Shown piece after piece: positions 30,240 through 41,138 of a stretch of 64,000 nucleotides of DNA. The translations under genes and the position numbers were made by a program. Each line of letters opens with the position of its first letter. Within the stretch, counting starts at the first letter, position 1. The notes below the pieces were generated by a model that was given only the letters and a program-made list of their open reading frames with translations, was not told where the DNA came from and ran no database searches. The DNA comes from Zasmidium citrigriseum (lineage: Eukaryota > Ascomycota > Dothideomycetes > Mycosphaerellales > Mycosphaerellaceae). The stretch spans positions 124,001-188,000 of the forward strand of contig NHNW01000026.1 in assembly GCA_002786025.1 (NCBI GenBank), read 5' to 3'.

Positions 30240-32809
30240 TCACATGTCGACGTGCCCGGGACTGGGCGGTACTTCCCCACTCTCCCATTCCAACATCTCG
30301 TCACCAACTTCGAAGTCGATAGTCCCACCATGAACCATCACATCGTCATGCTCGAGCCAGTTCTTCTCCCACTCCTTCCCATGGACTCTCACACCTTTGA
30401 CGAAATACCCCTTCTGCCCCAGCGTCATCGGATCGCCATCACTTCGAATCCGTAGGGTCGCATTTCCATTCACGGTAATGTTGATATCGTCGAACCAGGG
30501 AGACTCCAGCAAGTAGACCAGTTGGGTAGTAATTGGGTAGAGCCCCAGCATGGACCAGACTAGCCATGAGTTCGTCGCTCCGGAATCACTGTTGCCGGGA
30601 ATGCCATATAGCTCGTTCTTGAAGTATTGATTCGCCTGGGCTCGGGACTGATTGACAGATTTGTATTGCTTGTTGATGTAGTTGTAGAGATATGGGAGGC
30701 CGAAGTCAGGCTCATTGCTTTGCCGCAGTCAGCACACCAGTCTCTCAGACCCTGATGGGATACATGCCCGATGTTCATGATAGTCGTAATACTCGCTCCA
30801 TTGACGCCGAGATCCATTGCGCTCGTTCCGGGTATGAACTGTGCGATCAGTCAGAGGACAAACAAATTCGTAGTGCAGGCTTACAATGTAGTCCAGCCTC
30901 CTCTCAAACTCCTCCATCCCTCCCATCTTCTGTATCAAAGTCTCCATATCCATCGGGATCGTGAAGCTACACTCCCAAGGCACCGTTTGGAACGACCATC
31001 CGAGGAAACCGCAGTCTGAAACGCCACACTGTAGGACATCGTAGTTTGTGAGATTCCAGGTTCCGATCAACGTCTTAGGCGCCAGGAAGCCTTTGAAACC
31101 CCGGCTGTGAATATCTTCATTCCAGATCTTCTGCCAGCCAGCGCTTCGTCGAAGGTACTTGTGCACATCATGAGGTGCTTCGCCGGCAGCGACAGCACTT
31201 ACAGCATAGTCGTTCAGTGCATACTCGATGGTCCGGGAGATGGCCCGAGTACTCGTCGATGAAACGTAACCGACCTTGAGCCAATCGTCAAGAGCACCTC
31301 GCCCTTCCTTGACGCTCGCCGACTCATCGTCATGGCTGAAGGTGTTGATAGGCTGAACCTCAGCATTCTTGAGCATAGCCTGATACCCGGCTGTCCAGTT
31401 CATGCCAGCTCTTAGACCCTTCACGTACGCATCAGCCAAGACGTTGTCAGCGTTGCTACCGCCTTGGGCTTGGCCGTTCCAGAACCCCGAACGGCCGTCT
31501 GGCATGTAGCCCTCGTGACGCCAGGTATCTATGAGAGCGCGAATCATGCCCTCGTACGCAGCAGGTTGAAGAAGATGATAGAGGCCCACGGTGCAGCGAA
31601 AGAGATCCCACAGCGTGTAGAAGTCATCCCAGTAAGGCTCATCGCTCTGCCAAAATGGATTGTCGCCCGATCGATCCGATGGTGTGAAGTGCATGAAGTA
31701 GAGTGAGGAATACAACAGTATCAAATTCGTCTTGTTGACTCGCGGCCCTTCTGTCGGGACCCGGACCTTTTCAAAGACCTCTTTGTTCCACTTCTTCACG
31801 GCGGCGTCGACTGTGCGGTTGAGCTGCCACGAGGTGATTTCTTGATCTTTGAATTGACAGGCCTTCTCAATCGACACAAAGCTGATCCCGACTTTCGATC
31901 GAAGGTAGCCAGCAGTGCCGTTCGGCCAAGTGAACAGAGCTCCAATTCGGTCATTGCTCCAGCCTGACTTCTGATACACATGCTCATGGAACATAGGCTG
32001 CTGTATAGGCTCCGTACTGAGGCCTTGAATCCTCGCCATCGGATCGGTGTTTGGTCCCCGGAATGTGCGAACTTCTTTCGGTGGCTTGTCGAATTCTCCG
32101 CAGAAGTAGACAGGAAACGGAGCGCCCTCGTTCCAGCCTCCTCCGAAGACGCCGTAACCGGTGTATGTCGCATTGTCAACGTTGATCTCTCCTCCTTGAA
32201 ATGTCTGCGAAGCGTAGCCTCCAGTGGGGTTCGGAATGTAGTGCGAGACATCGACAAGCACATGCTTCTCCCCGGCCGGGAAGTGGTACTGCATGATGCC
32301 AGCATTGTGCGTTGCGGAGAGCTCGATCTGTACTCCATTCTCTAGATTGGTCTTATAGTATCCAACGGAAGCACTGTCATTTCCCACCCTCTTCTGCCAG
32401 TACGTGGTGTTGTCCAGCACATTGACCGGCGGGTCGACATTCGTCAGAGGCATCTGCGGGACCAGGCCGTATTTAGGTGATGCTCCAGTTCCAGAGACAT
32501 GTAACATGCTGACACCTGTAACGAGGCCTTCTGGTGTCCAGCCTCCGTTGATTTGTGCATAGCTGATGTTCGTTTCCCAGGTGTCGATTCCTACTTTGAC
32601 AGACCCGAATGGAACTACGCCTCCAACGAAGATGTCGCCACCACCGACTGATACTTGTCAGAGACACGTTGCAAGACTTGATCAGATGTGTCTCGCTTAC
32701 ATGCAAGACCAGGATATGGTCCAGCGCCCCCAATAAATGGATTTACATACTGAGAGTAGTCGACCGCGTTTGCGAATGCTGCGGTGCTTGCCGCGAGTAG
32801 GAGCCACAT
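30240..32809 (-). CDS. Secreted alpha-mannosidase, glycoside hydrolase family 92
   Basis: Exons 32701-32809, 30885-32647, 30768-30838 and 30240-30717 give 806 residues. MWLLLAASTAAFANAVDY is a signal peptide and YVNPFIGGAGPYPG is the GH92 start. Other landmarks: GHG-type region MLHVSGTGASP, DVSHYIPNPTGGY, LILLYSSLYFMHFTPS, WDLFRCTVGLYHLLQP, and WRHEGYMPDGR with the general acid E415. The last exon has NEPDFGLPYLYNYIN and GIPGNSDSGATNSW, which holds the conserved aspartates. GH92 enzymes are calcium-dependent exo-mannosidases, often alpha-1,2, acting on N-glycans or wall mannan. Intron 3 (30718-30767) has a GC donor; no GT donor restores the frame. The gene is convergent with the membrane-protein gene, 68 bp away. 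Confidence 0.93.
30718..30767 (-). other. GC-AG intron in the GH92 gene
   Basis: 50-bp intron with donor GG|GCATGT, branch-like TGCTGAC and acceptor CAAAG. Using the nearby GTATCC as donor leads to a stop codon, while the GC donor joins MNIG to NEPDF, the expected family sequence. Confidence 0.8.
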
Positions 32810-33799
32810 AACGAACGAGGTGGGGATTCTGAACGGCTGGAGTCGTCAAGTGCAGCGGATTTGCTCCAGTGGTATGCCCAAGACATGTAATGCAGCGTCT
32901 CTCGTAACTGTTCCAACCTCGACGTCACATCTTGTCGGGCCCTCCACCTTCCGCATTAGGCTCCAGAAGGATCGTAGGAGGCCATTCAAGCGTATCCTCG
33001 GGCGGTGACCTGAATTGCGGGGAGATGCAGAGTGGTTCATCTAAATTCGAGAAGTGGTCTGTTTGTCGACCTCAAGAGCGCGACCGTCTTGAAGAGTGGG
33101 CAGCTGCCGCCGTCGGATTGCTATCCTTGTTGCCGATAGGACAAGGACTTGAGGCATCCATGTTGTTGCGGCACCTTGCTCACGTCGAACTTGAGAGCAC
33201 ACTCCGATGTCTGAGCTTGGATCACGCTAGATGCGGCGGAGTCCTTTCCCATGTCTTGAGTGCAGACAAGATGCGAGGACGAAAGCCCAGCTTTTCGTCC
33301 ATCGAAAGAGGTTGACCTCTTGAAGAGCCGCAGTCCGTTGACTAAAGGCGCAGGAAGTCACACGAGGAGGAGACCACCAGATGTATGGATCTGAACTGCG
33401 AAGAGCGCTGACTGTGTATCCGTAGTGTCAATGATTGCGTGTGCTTGGGCCAGGAAGCGCACGCACGAAGCGCACGCCTCGGGCGGCCGAAGCGGCGGCC
33501 GCAGGCGGACGCTCTCCAGGATCTCGCCATTTCTAAGCCATTAGCCATGCCACCATGGACTTCTTCCAGCCATGTGCTACCATGTGCCGCGTGTGGTCCA
33601 ATGGCAATGACGGCTTTGCGAAGTACGGCGTGCCTCTTGTGGAACCGCGAGCTTCGAAGCGTGACGTGCTGATCGTGATTGTTAATGGATGGAGGATCCA
33701 GTGATCGCTTCGCAGAAGTCGTGGACAGTATAAGTATCAGCAGACTTCGCCTTCTATCAAAGGGTCATTCATAACCAGCGTCGTTCTCCATTAGCCACA
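32810..33799. other. Divergent intergenic region with GC-rich repeats, no gene seen
   Basis: 1 kb between the GH92 gene and the oxidoreductase. A short GC-rich repeat lies at about 33453-33514. No open frame has a recognisable domain. Confidence 0.5.
33453..33514. repeat. GC-rich short tandem and palindromic repeats
   Basis: GAAGCGCACGC occurs twice in tandem (33453 and 33466), followed by GAAGCGGCGGCCGC with the NotI-like palindrome GCGGCCGC. The block could form hairpins. Its function is unknown. Confidence 0.6.
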
Positions 33800-34924
33800 A
33801 TGCCGAACCAAGCCTGGCAAATCACTTCTCCAGGAACTCTTTCCCTAGTCACTCTTCCAGAGATTCCATCTCCAGGTTCAAACCAAGCTTTGGTTCGCAT
33901 CCAAGCCGTCTCTCTCAACTTCCGCGATGTCCTTGTCAGCGATCACAATCCTTCCTATCCGATCAAAGCCAAGTCCAACCTCACACCTTGCAGCGACGGC
34001 GCGGGCACAGTCGAGGAATCAGGACCAGGGTCCAGATGGAAGAAAGGCGACAAAGTTTTCATCCATCCCAACAGCTGGAAGACGGGAGACGACCCGAGAG
34101 ACTTCGACATGAGCAAGACCATGGGCGGCGGTGCAACAGATGGTACGTTGAGGAGGTTGATCGTATGGGACGATGATCGCCTGGTCAAGGCACCCGAAGG
34201 TATCTCCATCCAGCAGGCGGCTACGCTGTACACGGCTGGAGCCACAGCATGGAATGCGCTGTTCCACGGTAAGATGAAGCTCGAGCCGGGGATGACTATC
34301 CTGACGCAAGGTACTGGTGGTGTCAGTTGCTTCGCAATCCAGGCAAGTTAGAGAACCGTCATTCCGTTACTACCGCTGATTTGTAAAGCTGGCATCTGCT
34401 CTGGGAGCAATTGTCGTTGCAACGTCTTCGTCAGATGAGAAGCTCGAAGTGGCCAAGAAGCTTGGAGCTACCCACCTGATCAATTACAGCAAGCATCCAG
34501 ACTGGGCGGATGAGGTCCTCAAGGTGACAGGCAACAAGGGCGTAGACATTACCGTTGAGGTAGTCGGCGCTTCAAGTATTGTGCAAAGCATCAAGGCGAC
34601 TCGCCATGGAGGGCTCATCTCCCTGGTCGGAATGCTTTCGGAGGACCCATACCAGGCCGTGAACATCATGCATCCGCTGCTCTTCAAGTCGCAGACTAGT
34701 GAGTCAAGTATCGCTGACCGACAAGGCGATCACTGACGTTCTTCGCAGTTCAAGCGTTCCTGGGCGCCGGAAGCAAGCAGATGTCGGACGAGTTATCAGC
34801 CTTTGTCGAAAAGCATGGGATTCAGCCCTTGGTTGCGAAGGTGTACGAATTTGAGGATGCTGACAAGGCCATTCGAGCGGCAGCCAAGCTCTCCGTTCCT
34901 GGGAAGGTCGTGGTCAAGGTGTAA
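33800..34924 (+). CDS. Medium-chain (MDR) zinc-type alcohol dehydrogenase-like / quinone oxidoreductase
   Basis: Exons 33800-34342, 34389-34698 and 34749-34924 give 342 residues. The catalytic fold begins LVRIQAVSLNFRDVLV and continues LTPCSDGAGTVEESG and WKKGDKVF. The Rossmann domain carries MTILTQGTGGVSCFAIQ, spliced directly to LASALGAIVVATSSSDEK, then KKLGATHLINY, VVGASSIVQSI and GGLISLVGML. The structural four-cysteine zinc lobe is missing, as in the YogA/quinone-reductase branch. The enzyme should use NADP(H) on a carbonyl or quinone; the substrate is unknown. Intron 1 (46 bp) has a GC donor in the strong context CAG|GCAAGT; intron 2 (50 bp) is GT-AG. Confidence 0.9.
34343..34388 (+). 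other. GC-AG intron in the MDR oxidoreductase gene
   Basis: 46-bp intron CAG|GCAAGT...GCTGAT...GTAAAG. The overlapping GTTAGA donor breaks the frame; the GC donor gives the conserved Gln-Leu-Ala junction. Confidence 0.85.
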
Positions 34925-35384
34925 TGGAGAACGCTTCACAGAATTCGTAGAATGTCAAGTACAAAGAATCCACAACCTGGAAGTCATTCTAAATGAACTC
35001 TTTCTGGTCGATCAGGGCAGCTTGCTCCACTTTGTTTCTATCCAGTAGATCCTTTGTCAAGGTGGTTAGCTCCAAGCAGAAGTATCCGGGCCAAGGCATT
35101 GGTTCCACAGGGCGTTTCCTGGCATGCCGCTCATTTTTCCGGGTTCGCTGAGGATCCAGTGTAGCAACCCGTCCGCGGCTATATCGTAATGCGATGGAAG
35201 TTGATGGCGTTGGTAAGTGGATGGAGGAAGTCGAGCTTCAGGAGATAGGAGTTGTTGTGAGCACAGACGTCATGTGATTGGCTCGTTGAAAGACCCACAG
35301 AGCATGCTTTGGTAAGATTTCGCGAGGCGACTCTTCGTCTCCTTCGCACCTGCACAACACCAATCGATATCATGAAAACGATCC
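34925..35384. other. Spacer with DPH4 promoter
   Basis: 460 bp, no distinct element recognised. Confidence 0.45.
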
Positions 35385-35858
35385 ATGGCCAACCTTCCGA
35401 CACACTATCAAATTCTCGGTCTGGTCGGTAGGCAGCACGACCTGAAGATCTCCGCCGACGATCTCCGCCAAGCTTACAAGCAAGCCCTGTTGCATTATCA
35501 TCCGGACAAGCAGAATGGACGCAAAGATGGCGGCGAAACTCCTAGCATCGATGACATCTCGAAAGCCTACAGAATTCTCTCTGACCCCGAAACACGTGCC
35601 GCGTACGATCGGCAGCTTCGAGTGCATGGACAGGACGACTCCGTGACGCGCCACACTGGCATGGAGGTCGTGGACCTTGAGGAGCTGGACTTCAGCGACG
35701 ATGACGGGAACTGGAAGAAGACTTGTCGTTGCGGAAGCAACCCGGCGTATGTCATCACCGAGGCAGAACTTGAGAAGAACGCCGATTATGGCGAACTCAT
35801 CACAGGGTGCAAAGGATGCAGTCTGTGGCTCAACGTGCTGTTCACCGTGGAAGAGTGA
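35385..35858 (+). CDS. DPH4: Diphthamide biosynthesis protein 4 (J-domain plus CSL zinc finger)
   Basis: 157 residues without introns. The J-domain occupies residues 6-78 with the Hsp70-stimulating HPD at 39-41 (LLHYHPDKQNG) and DDISKAYRILSDPETRAAYD. The C-terminal DPH-type (CSL) zinc finger has C114 and C116 (KTCRCGSNPAYVI) and C142 and C145 (ITGCKGCSLWLNVLF). Dph4 supports the Dph1-Dph2 step of diphthamide formation on elongation factor 2 and, in known members, binds iron or zinc through this finger. Length and domain order are normal. The stop codon lies in GAGTGAGTTT, which resembles a splice donor; I see no convincing acceptor, so the short model is kept. Confidence 0.93.
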   Translation: MANLPTHYQILGLVGRQHDLKISADDLRQAYKQALLHYHPDKQNGRKDGGETPSIDDISKAYRILSDPETRAAYDRQLRVHGQDDSVTRHTGMEVVDLEELDFSDDDGNWKKTCRCGSNPAYVITEAELEKNADYGELITGCKGCSLWLNVLFTVEE

Positions 35859-36164
35859 GTTTCGAGTTTCGCGGACTTTTGGATGTCAACAGCAGCGTCA
35901 AATCGTGAAAAACTCTCAAGGCTCTACAAGGTACTCATGGGCATCCGGGCAAGAGATAGGCGAAGTCAAGGCCTAAAGGCTACGTCTCAAGCCCTTGGGT
36001 ATTTGCTCTTGGGGTATAGGATGATCTCGAGAAGGAAGTGTTTGGTGAGGCAAGGGAAAACAGTAAGTAAAGCCAATGTTACAATCAGAAGTCATCTAAT
36101 CATCAATAGCACATTCTATTCCTCCGCCCCAAGACTTTTGGTTCCTGCCCGCGGCAAGCAACGT
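35859..36164. other. Convergent spacer, nothing recognised
   Basis: About 300 bp between the 3' ends of DPH4 and the small secreted-protein gene. Confidence 0.5.
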
Positions 36165-36821
36165 CTAGCACTTCAAGCCTCCCTCAACGTTGCAGTTCTG
36201 TACAACTTCAGTCCTCTGGCAACCAGCTGGTGCTGATCCATCAAAGTTCTCGGTTCCCCACTTGAGGAAGAAGTTCTGGGTACCATCTTGGGTCTGGTCC
36301 TTGCAAGCTACGAGATAAAGGTCAGCCAATGATGTTTTCTTCGGGCGTCGGGATCTGTCGACATACCGTAGAACTGGTTCAGAGCCGCATCGCGCTTGTG
36401 GTCAAACTTGCCCTCGTAAAGAGTCCACTCGAACTCCTGGTAGCCAATCCTGGCGAACGCTGGGGCAGCGTAGCCGTAGTTGTCGCCAACCTCTGGAAGG
36501 CCAATGCCGTACGACTGGCCGTCGATCTCGAAGTTCAAAGCCTTGAACTCGCCGGTGCCGTTGAGGTAAGCTGCAAGATACGTTAGTCTGGCGGTGGGCA
36601 CAAGGACTTCAAGTTCCACACATACCTTGAGTGCCTGGGTACACACTGAGTCTCTCTGCTTCGAGGACAGTGTCGCCAGCAGTGCCGTTGTGGACGGCGT
36701 TGAGGGAGACGAGAGAGCCATCAACCTTCATGGCGAGGCTGAAGAACTTGCTTGGAGATGGTGGTGGCGATGGCAAAGCGCTGGCCGCGGCCGCAAGAGC
36801 GAGGGCGAGAGTTGCATACAT
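36165..36821 (-). CDS. Small secreted protein, hypothetical
   Basis: Exons 36626-36821, 36367-36570 and 36165-36307 (introns of 55 and 59 bp with GTATGT donors) give 180 residues. MYATLALALAAAASALPSPP is a signal peptide. The mature part includes FFSLAMKVDGSLVSLNAVHN, one NGT site in each of the first two exons, a Gly/Tyr-rich segment GIGLPEVGDNYGYAAP, and four cysteines near the end (ACKDQ, GCQRT, NCNVEG, LKC). The ending GGLKC places the last Cys at the stop, a frequent feature of small disulfide-rich secreted fungal proteins. It recalls wall-associated secreted proteins of ascomycetes, but I cannot name the family. A TATA-like TAAATAG lies about 105 bp upstream. Confidence 0.8.
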
Positions 36822-37742
36822 GATGGATGAGTTGGAAGCTGTTCGGTGCGTTTTGGTGTGTGTAATGTTTTGCTGAATATTCTGTGTTGCTGATGATGGC
36901 CTTTCTTCCAGGGCCGACGAGGACTATTTATCCCCTTCTCTGGAGATGCACTGTTCAAGTCCTCTGCGTTACAATAATTCCTAGCGTTGTTGCAGCTGGT
37001 GGCCTTGTTCTCCCAACGCGAGGGAAGATCTCAGAGCTGTGATGGCAGACCCGAGTGCAAGCTTCCGGTCGTTGGACGAGTGAAGTCATTCGCCCAGAGA
37101 ATACGAGCCACCAAAGGTCCCTTACCGTCCACGCTACAGACGGATTTTCCTGAAGGAGCAGTCCTTGCAGCACCACAAAACTCTAATAGAGCTTGTGCCA
37201 AAGAAGGTCCGGAACGAAGATGCCGGAAGCGTGGGAGGCCTTAACGGTCCGCCTGGGCGCGCTACCTACAACGACGTCACGGCGGCGTGTAGGGGACTTA
37301 TTTTTGGCACCTTGAGGTCTTTTGTATGCTTCAGCTGCATTGGGCCAATAAAGTATACTCTTTAGGCCTCATGCTCGAAGGTCAGTGTTGATGCAACGTT
37401 GATGTTGAGGACGACCAAAAGACAAGAATAGGACTGCATGGACATACCTATGGAGAAAGAGAAGACCGAATTATGTCACCAGGTCTTGACGGAACTATGA
37501 ACGTCACTTCATCTGGACAGCACTGCGCGACTTCCCGCCAACTCTGTTCTGAACAACGAGTCTCTATTATGACAAGCTTCGACCCCTGATTCACTACCGG
37601 TGCGGTCGGACATCCGTTGGACGTGCATCAAAGCCCCTTGAAACCACCGCTTCGAGCTTCAATCGAAACAGAATCACAACTCCCGATGCTCTCCTATACT
37701 CAACGCCGACCGCTCAAGAAAGAGAAACGAAATCGCCAACAT
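36822..37742. other. Intergenic region, 0.9 kb, no gene seen
   Basis: Contains the promoter of the small secreted-protein gene (ATAAATAG at about 36924-36931 on the minus strand) and nothing else I recognise. Confidence 0.5.
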
Positions 37743-38516
37743 TCAACCCTCACTCTCCATACCACCACGCCGTACTTTGCGAAAACATTTGCACTGGCAC
37801 CAGAGAGCTATGATACCATAGCTGGCGACGACACCGGCGAAGAAGAATGCAACGGCTGCATAGTACTGGTCGCAGAGCCGCTGCCCCGAGTTAGGACCTG
37901 CCTCGCAACTCCATCCGTTCAACAAAGCAGCCAATGTCTGGAACATACAGTCAACGATCAAGCTCAAGCAACATTTGGTTGGGGTGACTTACGCATCCTG
38001 CTCCCATATGGAACCCGGCAGCCATGCTGTCCATGGTGATGATTGGATTGAGAAGCTCGGTCTGCGAGTACGTGGCCCAGAGGCCTATACATCCTTGGAG
38101 AACGCTCCAGATACCAGGAAAGATGCAATACTTGAACGCTCCGACGGCTCTGCGATAGATGTCGCAATCGCTCGAGTCGAAATCGCCATTGCAGGAGTCT
38201 CGAAGTGTGCGATACTGGCCCAGAAGCGAGGCAGACAGGCCAATCAGGATGGGCCCGATAAGGATCTGAATCGTCTGGTCAGCTCAAGCATTCTCCTGAA
38301 AGCATTTTGACTTTGACTAACATTGAATACCCGCAGAATGCGAATAGCGAGAACACGGCGCTTGTCAGAACCGTCCATGACGAGTCTGTGAATTTCTCGA
38401 CGGTCAATTGCGATACTTGGGACTTCGATATTTCTGCGCTCAATGGGATCGAGCTCGTGGGTGGCCGTCCCAAAGTCTTTTGGAACAGACGCCCGTCTCC
38501 TTAATATCTTCTCCAT
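37743..38516 (-). CDS. Four-helix (tetraspan-like) membrane protein, hypothetical
   Basis: Exons 38322-38516, 37993-38274 and 37743-37937, all phase 0, give 223 residues. The second exon begins TIQILIGPILIGLSASLLGQ, the first clear membrane segment, followed by a loop with two cysteines (RDSCNGDFDSSDCD). Further segments are YCIFPGIWSVLQGCIGLWA, FHMGAGCTLAALLNGW across the second splice, and YYAAVAFFFAGVVASYGIIALW. The end is basic with a Cys-x-Cys pair (WCQCKCFRKVRRG). A loop with SCEAG and RLCDQ adds two more cysteines. The last two exons are well supported; the first exon is less certain because a second frame there is also hydrophobic but cannot be spliced in phase. No function is known to me. 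Confidence 0.6.
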
Positions 38517-38782
38517 CGTACTCGTGGTGTACCTTGCTGAAGCAGTGTTGAGGCAGTGGCCTCAGCTGAAGCAAGGCGGTGCACTTCAACGCGAATACGA
38601 AAGCCACCCATACCTCGTCTATGCTGCCATACAGCTGGGACCACTGGAGTCACAAGAGCGTAGATCGTCTTGGCGCCCAGGCTGAGCTGAAGGAATGCGG
38701 AACGACGTTCCTCAGCTCGCTTCTGGGATAAGAGAGAGTAGTTCCGCTTCCTCAATGTTTCTACAACTTGCTATCATTCGTT

Positions 38783-41102
38783 ATGCCAGTTCGACGCGGA
38801 GCTCGAGGGTCTTATGCCAAGTACATCTGCAGGAACTGTCGGAAGCGGAAGATCAAATGTGTTCTGCCCAAGGATGTCGGCATTCGGCCTTGTGAGAGTG
38901 CGCAGCCGGAGACTACCTCTTGCCAGAGATGTGTGCAGAAGGGACTGGAATGTGTTGTCGATTTCACCATTCTCGGAAGGCCTTCCAACCCAAGGGAGAA
39001 CAACATGACAAGGATATCGGTATCGTCCAAGACATGTTTGTTCTTGCCATTGCTGTCTTCAAGTTCTAATTGACAATTACAAGTCGTCGTATCGCCTCAA
39101 TCCCGAGGACTCAAGCCACAGCAGGCGGCATGGCAGCTTGCCTGCCGGGGAGAGTGAAGATGAGGAAGACAGCCAAAATGGCGTTGGCGACTATTTGGTC
39201 GTCCAGCCACAGAGAACCACAGAATCCGAAGAGGCAGCACTCATGGCACCACAGCGGAGGCTGCGTCCAGCGGATAAGTTCCAAGCAATGACAGATCCGA
39301 TATATTTGTTATCGACATTGCTGCATCGAGATGCCCAATTTGCTTCTCGGATGCCCGCGAGGTCGACACCGGCGGTGACGTTAGAGGACTTGATCGATGT
39401 TGATTCTCTATACGTCTTGGATCAGCAGTATGTGAAAATGACATTCCTCACATCGCCGGCGACTGACGGTGAGGCAGTCTGGTCTGGCATCGCCTCCTCT
39501 ACCCGGACATACCAAGCATCGTCGAGCTCTTCGCTCAATTGACAGAAGTTCACAAGCAGGAATCGGAGTATCTGCCAGTAGTCTTTCTGTACTCTTTGCT
39601 TTGTCTGTTGGCCTTGGAAGTACCGAACAAAACGATTCGGTTCTCTAGTGATCTCAGAGGTAACCTCGATGGCCTTGTGGCACATTACGGTCAGTGGCTT
39701 GAAACACTCTCTTGCATTAGTCTTGTGCTGACATTCGAAAGCTCGGCGGACGCTCTTTAACTTGTCCACCCATCGCTATACCATGCTGGCTCTCGAGCTA
39801 ATGGCTGAGTACAGACCTCTCACTCTGGCCACGGACAGGATCTCAGCTTGCGATGCCGTCCGCGCGAGGATGGCGCATCCGTTAACGAAAGAGATGGCAC
39901 TCAATCTCGACCTCAGCAGTGCTCCAGCAAAGCTCGGGGAGCAGTTGCAGTCTGCCTCGACGGAGCTTGATACAGGCCTTGTCTTTGACTGTCTGAAATG
40001 GTACAGGCTATGCCTCAACAGTCATGCTTTCGCCGGGTATACCAGCGAAGCCGAGCGAAAGCACATGATCGAAACTGCAGGCGAAGTCATCCAAGTTCTC
40101 GGGGTCCTGGTGCAGTCGGAGCGCCTCCCATTAAATATGCTGTTCGCCTTCCACTCTCTACTTTGCCAAGCAATGAAGACCGAACACATCCTCAGAATCA
40201 AAGAAGACTGGCGAAACCTCGAAACTCTCGGCACTTTGATCGAATCTCACAAGGACTCTTGCGAGCAACAGCAGCGAAGTCTCAAGGCTGCGCTCCAACA
40301 GACCCAGAATCTATCTACTGGCCAGGCCGTGGCCGTGACCCAGCTTCTCGATATGCAGTTACACTCGGCCTACTGCTGGGTCTCAGGTTCTGCAACCTTC
40401 TACTGCGTGATGGCCGGAGCCCAAGCCAACACCGCTGAGACCGCTCTGCAACCCGAGCAAGCGCTGGAGGTCTCTGACCAAATCATCGAACGCTTCGCCG
40501 ACGCAACGAAAGACCTTCACACCTCTGAAGCTCACACAGAGTTCCTCGTCAAGTATGGCGCGAAGCGGATGGATGATCTGGAACTCGGACTCTTGAACTT
40601 CGTATCAGCTATCGACAATCTGAAGCTGGATGGCATACCTTACATTCCGCCTGTGCGGTCCGCGACAAGTCACATATTGTATATGGTCAAAGATGTAATG
40701 GAAGGTCAGGCTGCGAGGATGAAAGGCTGGGGAGGCCTGCACGAGAGGGCACATATGCATCTACTTCTTATTCGAGACTGTGCAACGTCGCTGGAGCGAG
40801 TTGGTGGGATGGTGACTGGCGAGACTGGCCCTCAAGCTATTGCGGAAGGGTGTTTGTGGGCTGCAACGGCCCGGATCTTGCGCAGCTTGCACCGGTTACT
40901 GGCCGAGTGGAAGGAGTGGAACGCGTTGGGTGTGGCAAAGGTCTCACAGCCCTCACAGAAGATTGAAAATCCTGCCGACGCTCGACGACTGGAAGAGGAT
41001 GAGTTCCTGATCTTAGAAGAGATGGACTTCTTGCCGGACGACTTGTTCTTCGATTGGAACTTATGGCTGAACGACGAGAGCCACGCTATGTCCCTCGAAT
41101 AG
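38783..41102 (+). CDS. Zn(II)2Cys6 fungal transcription factor
   Basis: Exons 38783-39019, 39084-39427, 39478-39659 and 39742-41102 (introns of 64, 50 and 82 bp) give 707 residues. The DNA-binding domain is at the start: YICRNCRKRKIKC gives C-x2-C-x6-C, and after an unusually long loop with an extra Cys come SCQRCVQKGLEC. An acidic linker (ESEDEEDSQNG) follows. The fungal-specific middle region includes RRLRPADKFQAMTDPIYLLS, LVWHRLLYPDIPSIVELF, LPVVFLYSLLCLLALEV and, across the last splice, RARRTLFNLSTHRYTMLALE. The C-terminus ends in an acidic-hydrophobic stretch (EEMDFLPDDLFFDWNLWLND), a likely activation domain. Target genes are unknown. It starts about 265 bp from the divergent tetraspan-like gene. 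Confidence 0.85.
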
Positions 41103-41138
41103 CAATGTCATCTACTCTGTCTGGCATGATCACATCAC

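Noticed and set aside
35850..35890. Possible splice donor GTGAGT at the DPH4 stop codon
   Set aside because: The only nearby acceptor gives a 31-bp intron and five added residues; the CSL finger is already complete, so the stop is taken as real.
38279..38473. Alternative hydrophobic frame for the first exon of the tetraspan-like gene
   Set aside because: It contains a membrane-like stretch, but no donor in that frame joins the second exon in phase, while the chosen frame has an ATG and a phase-0 GTTAGT donor.
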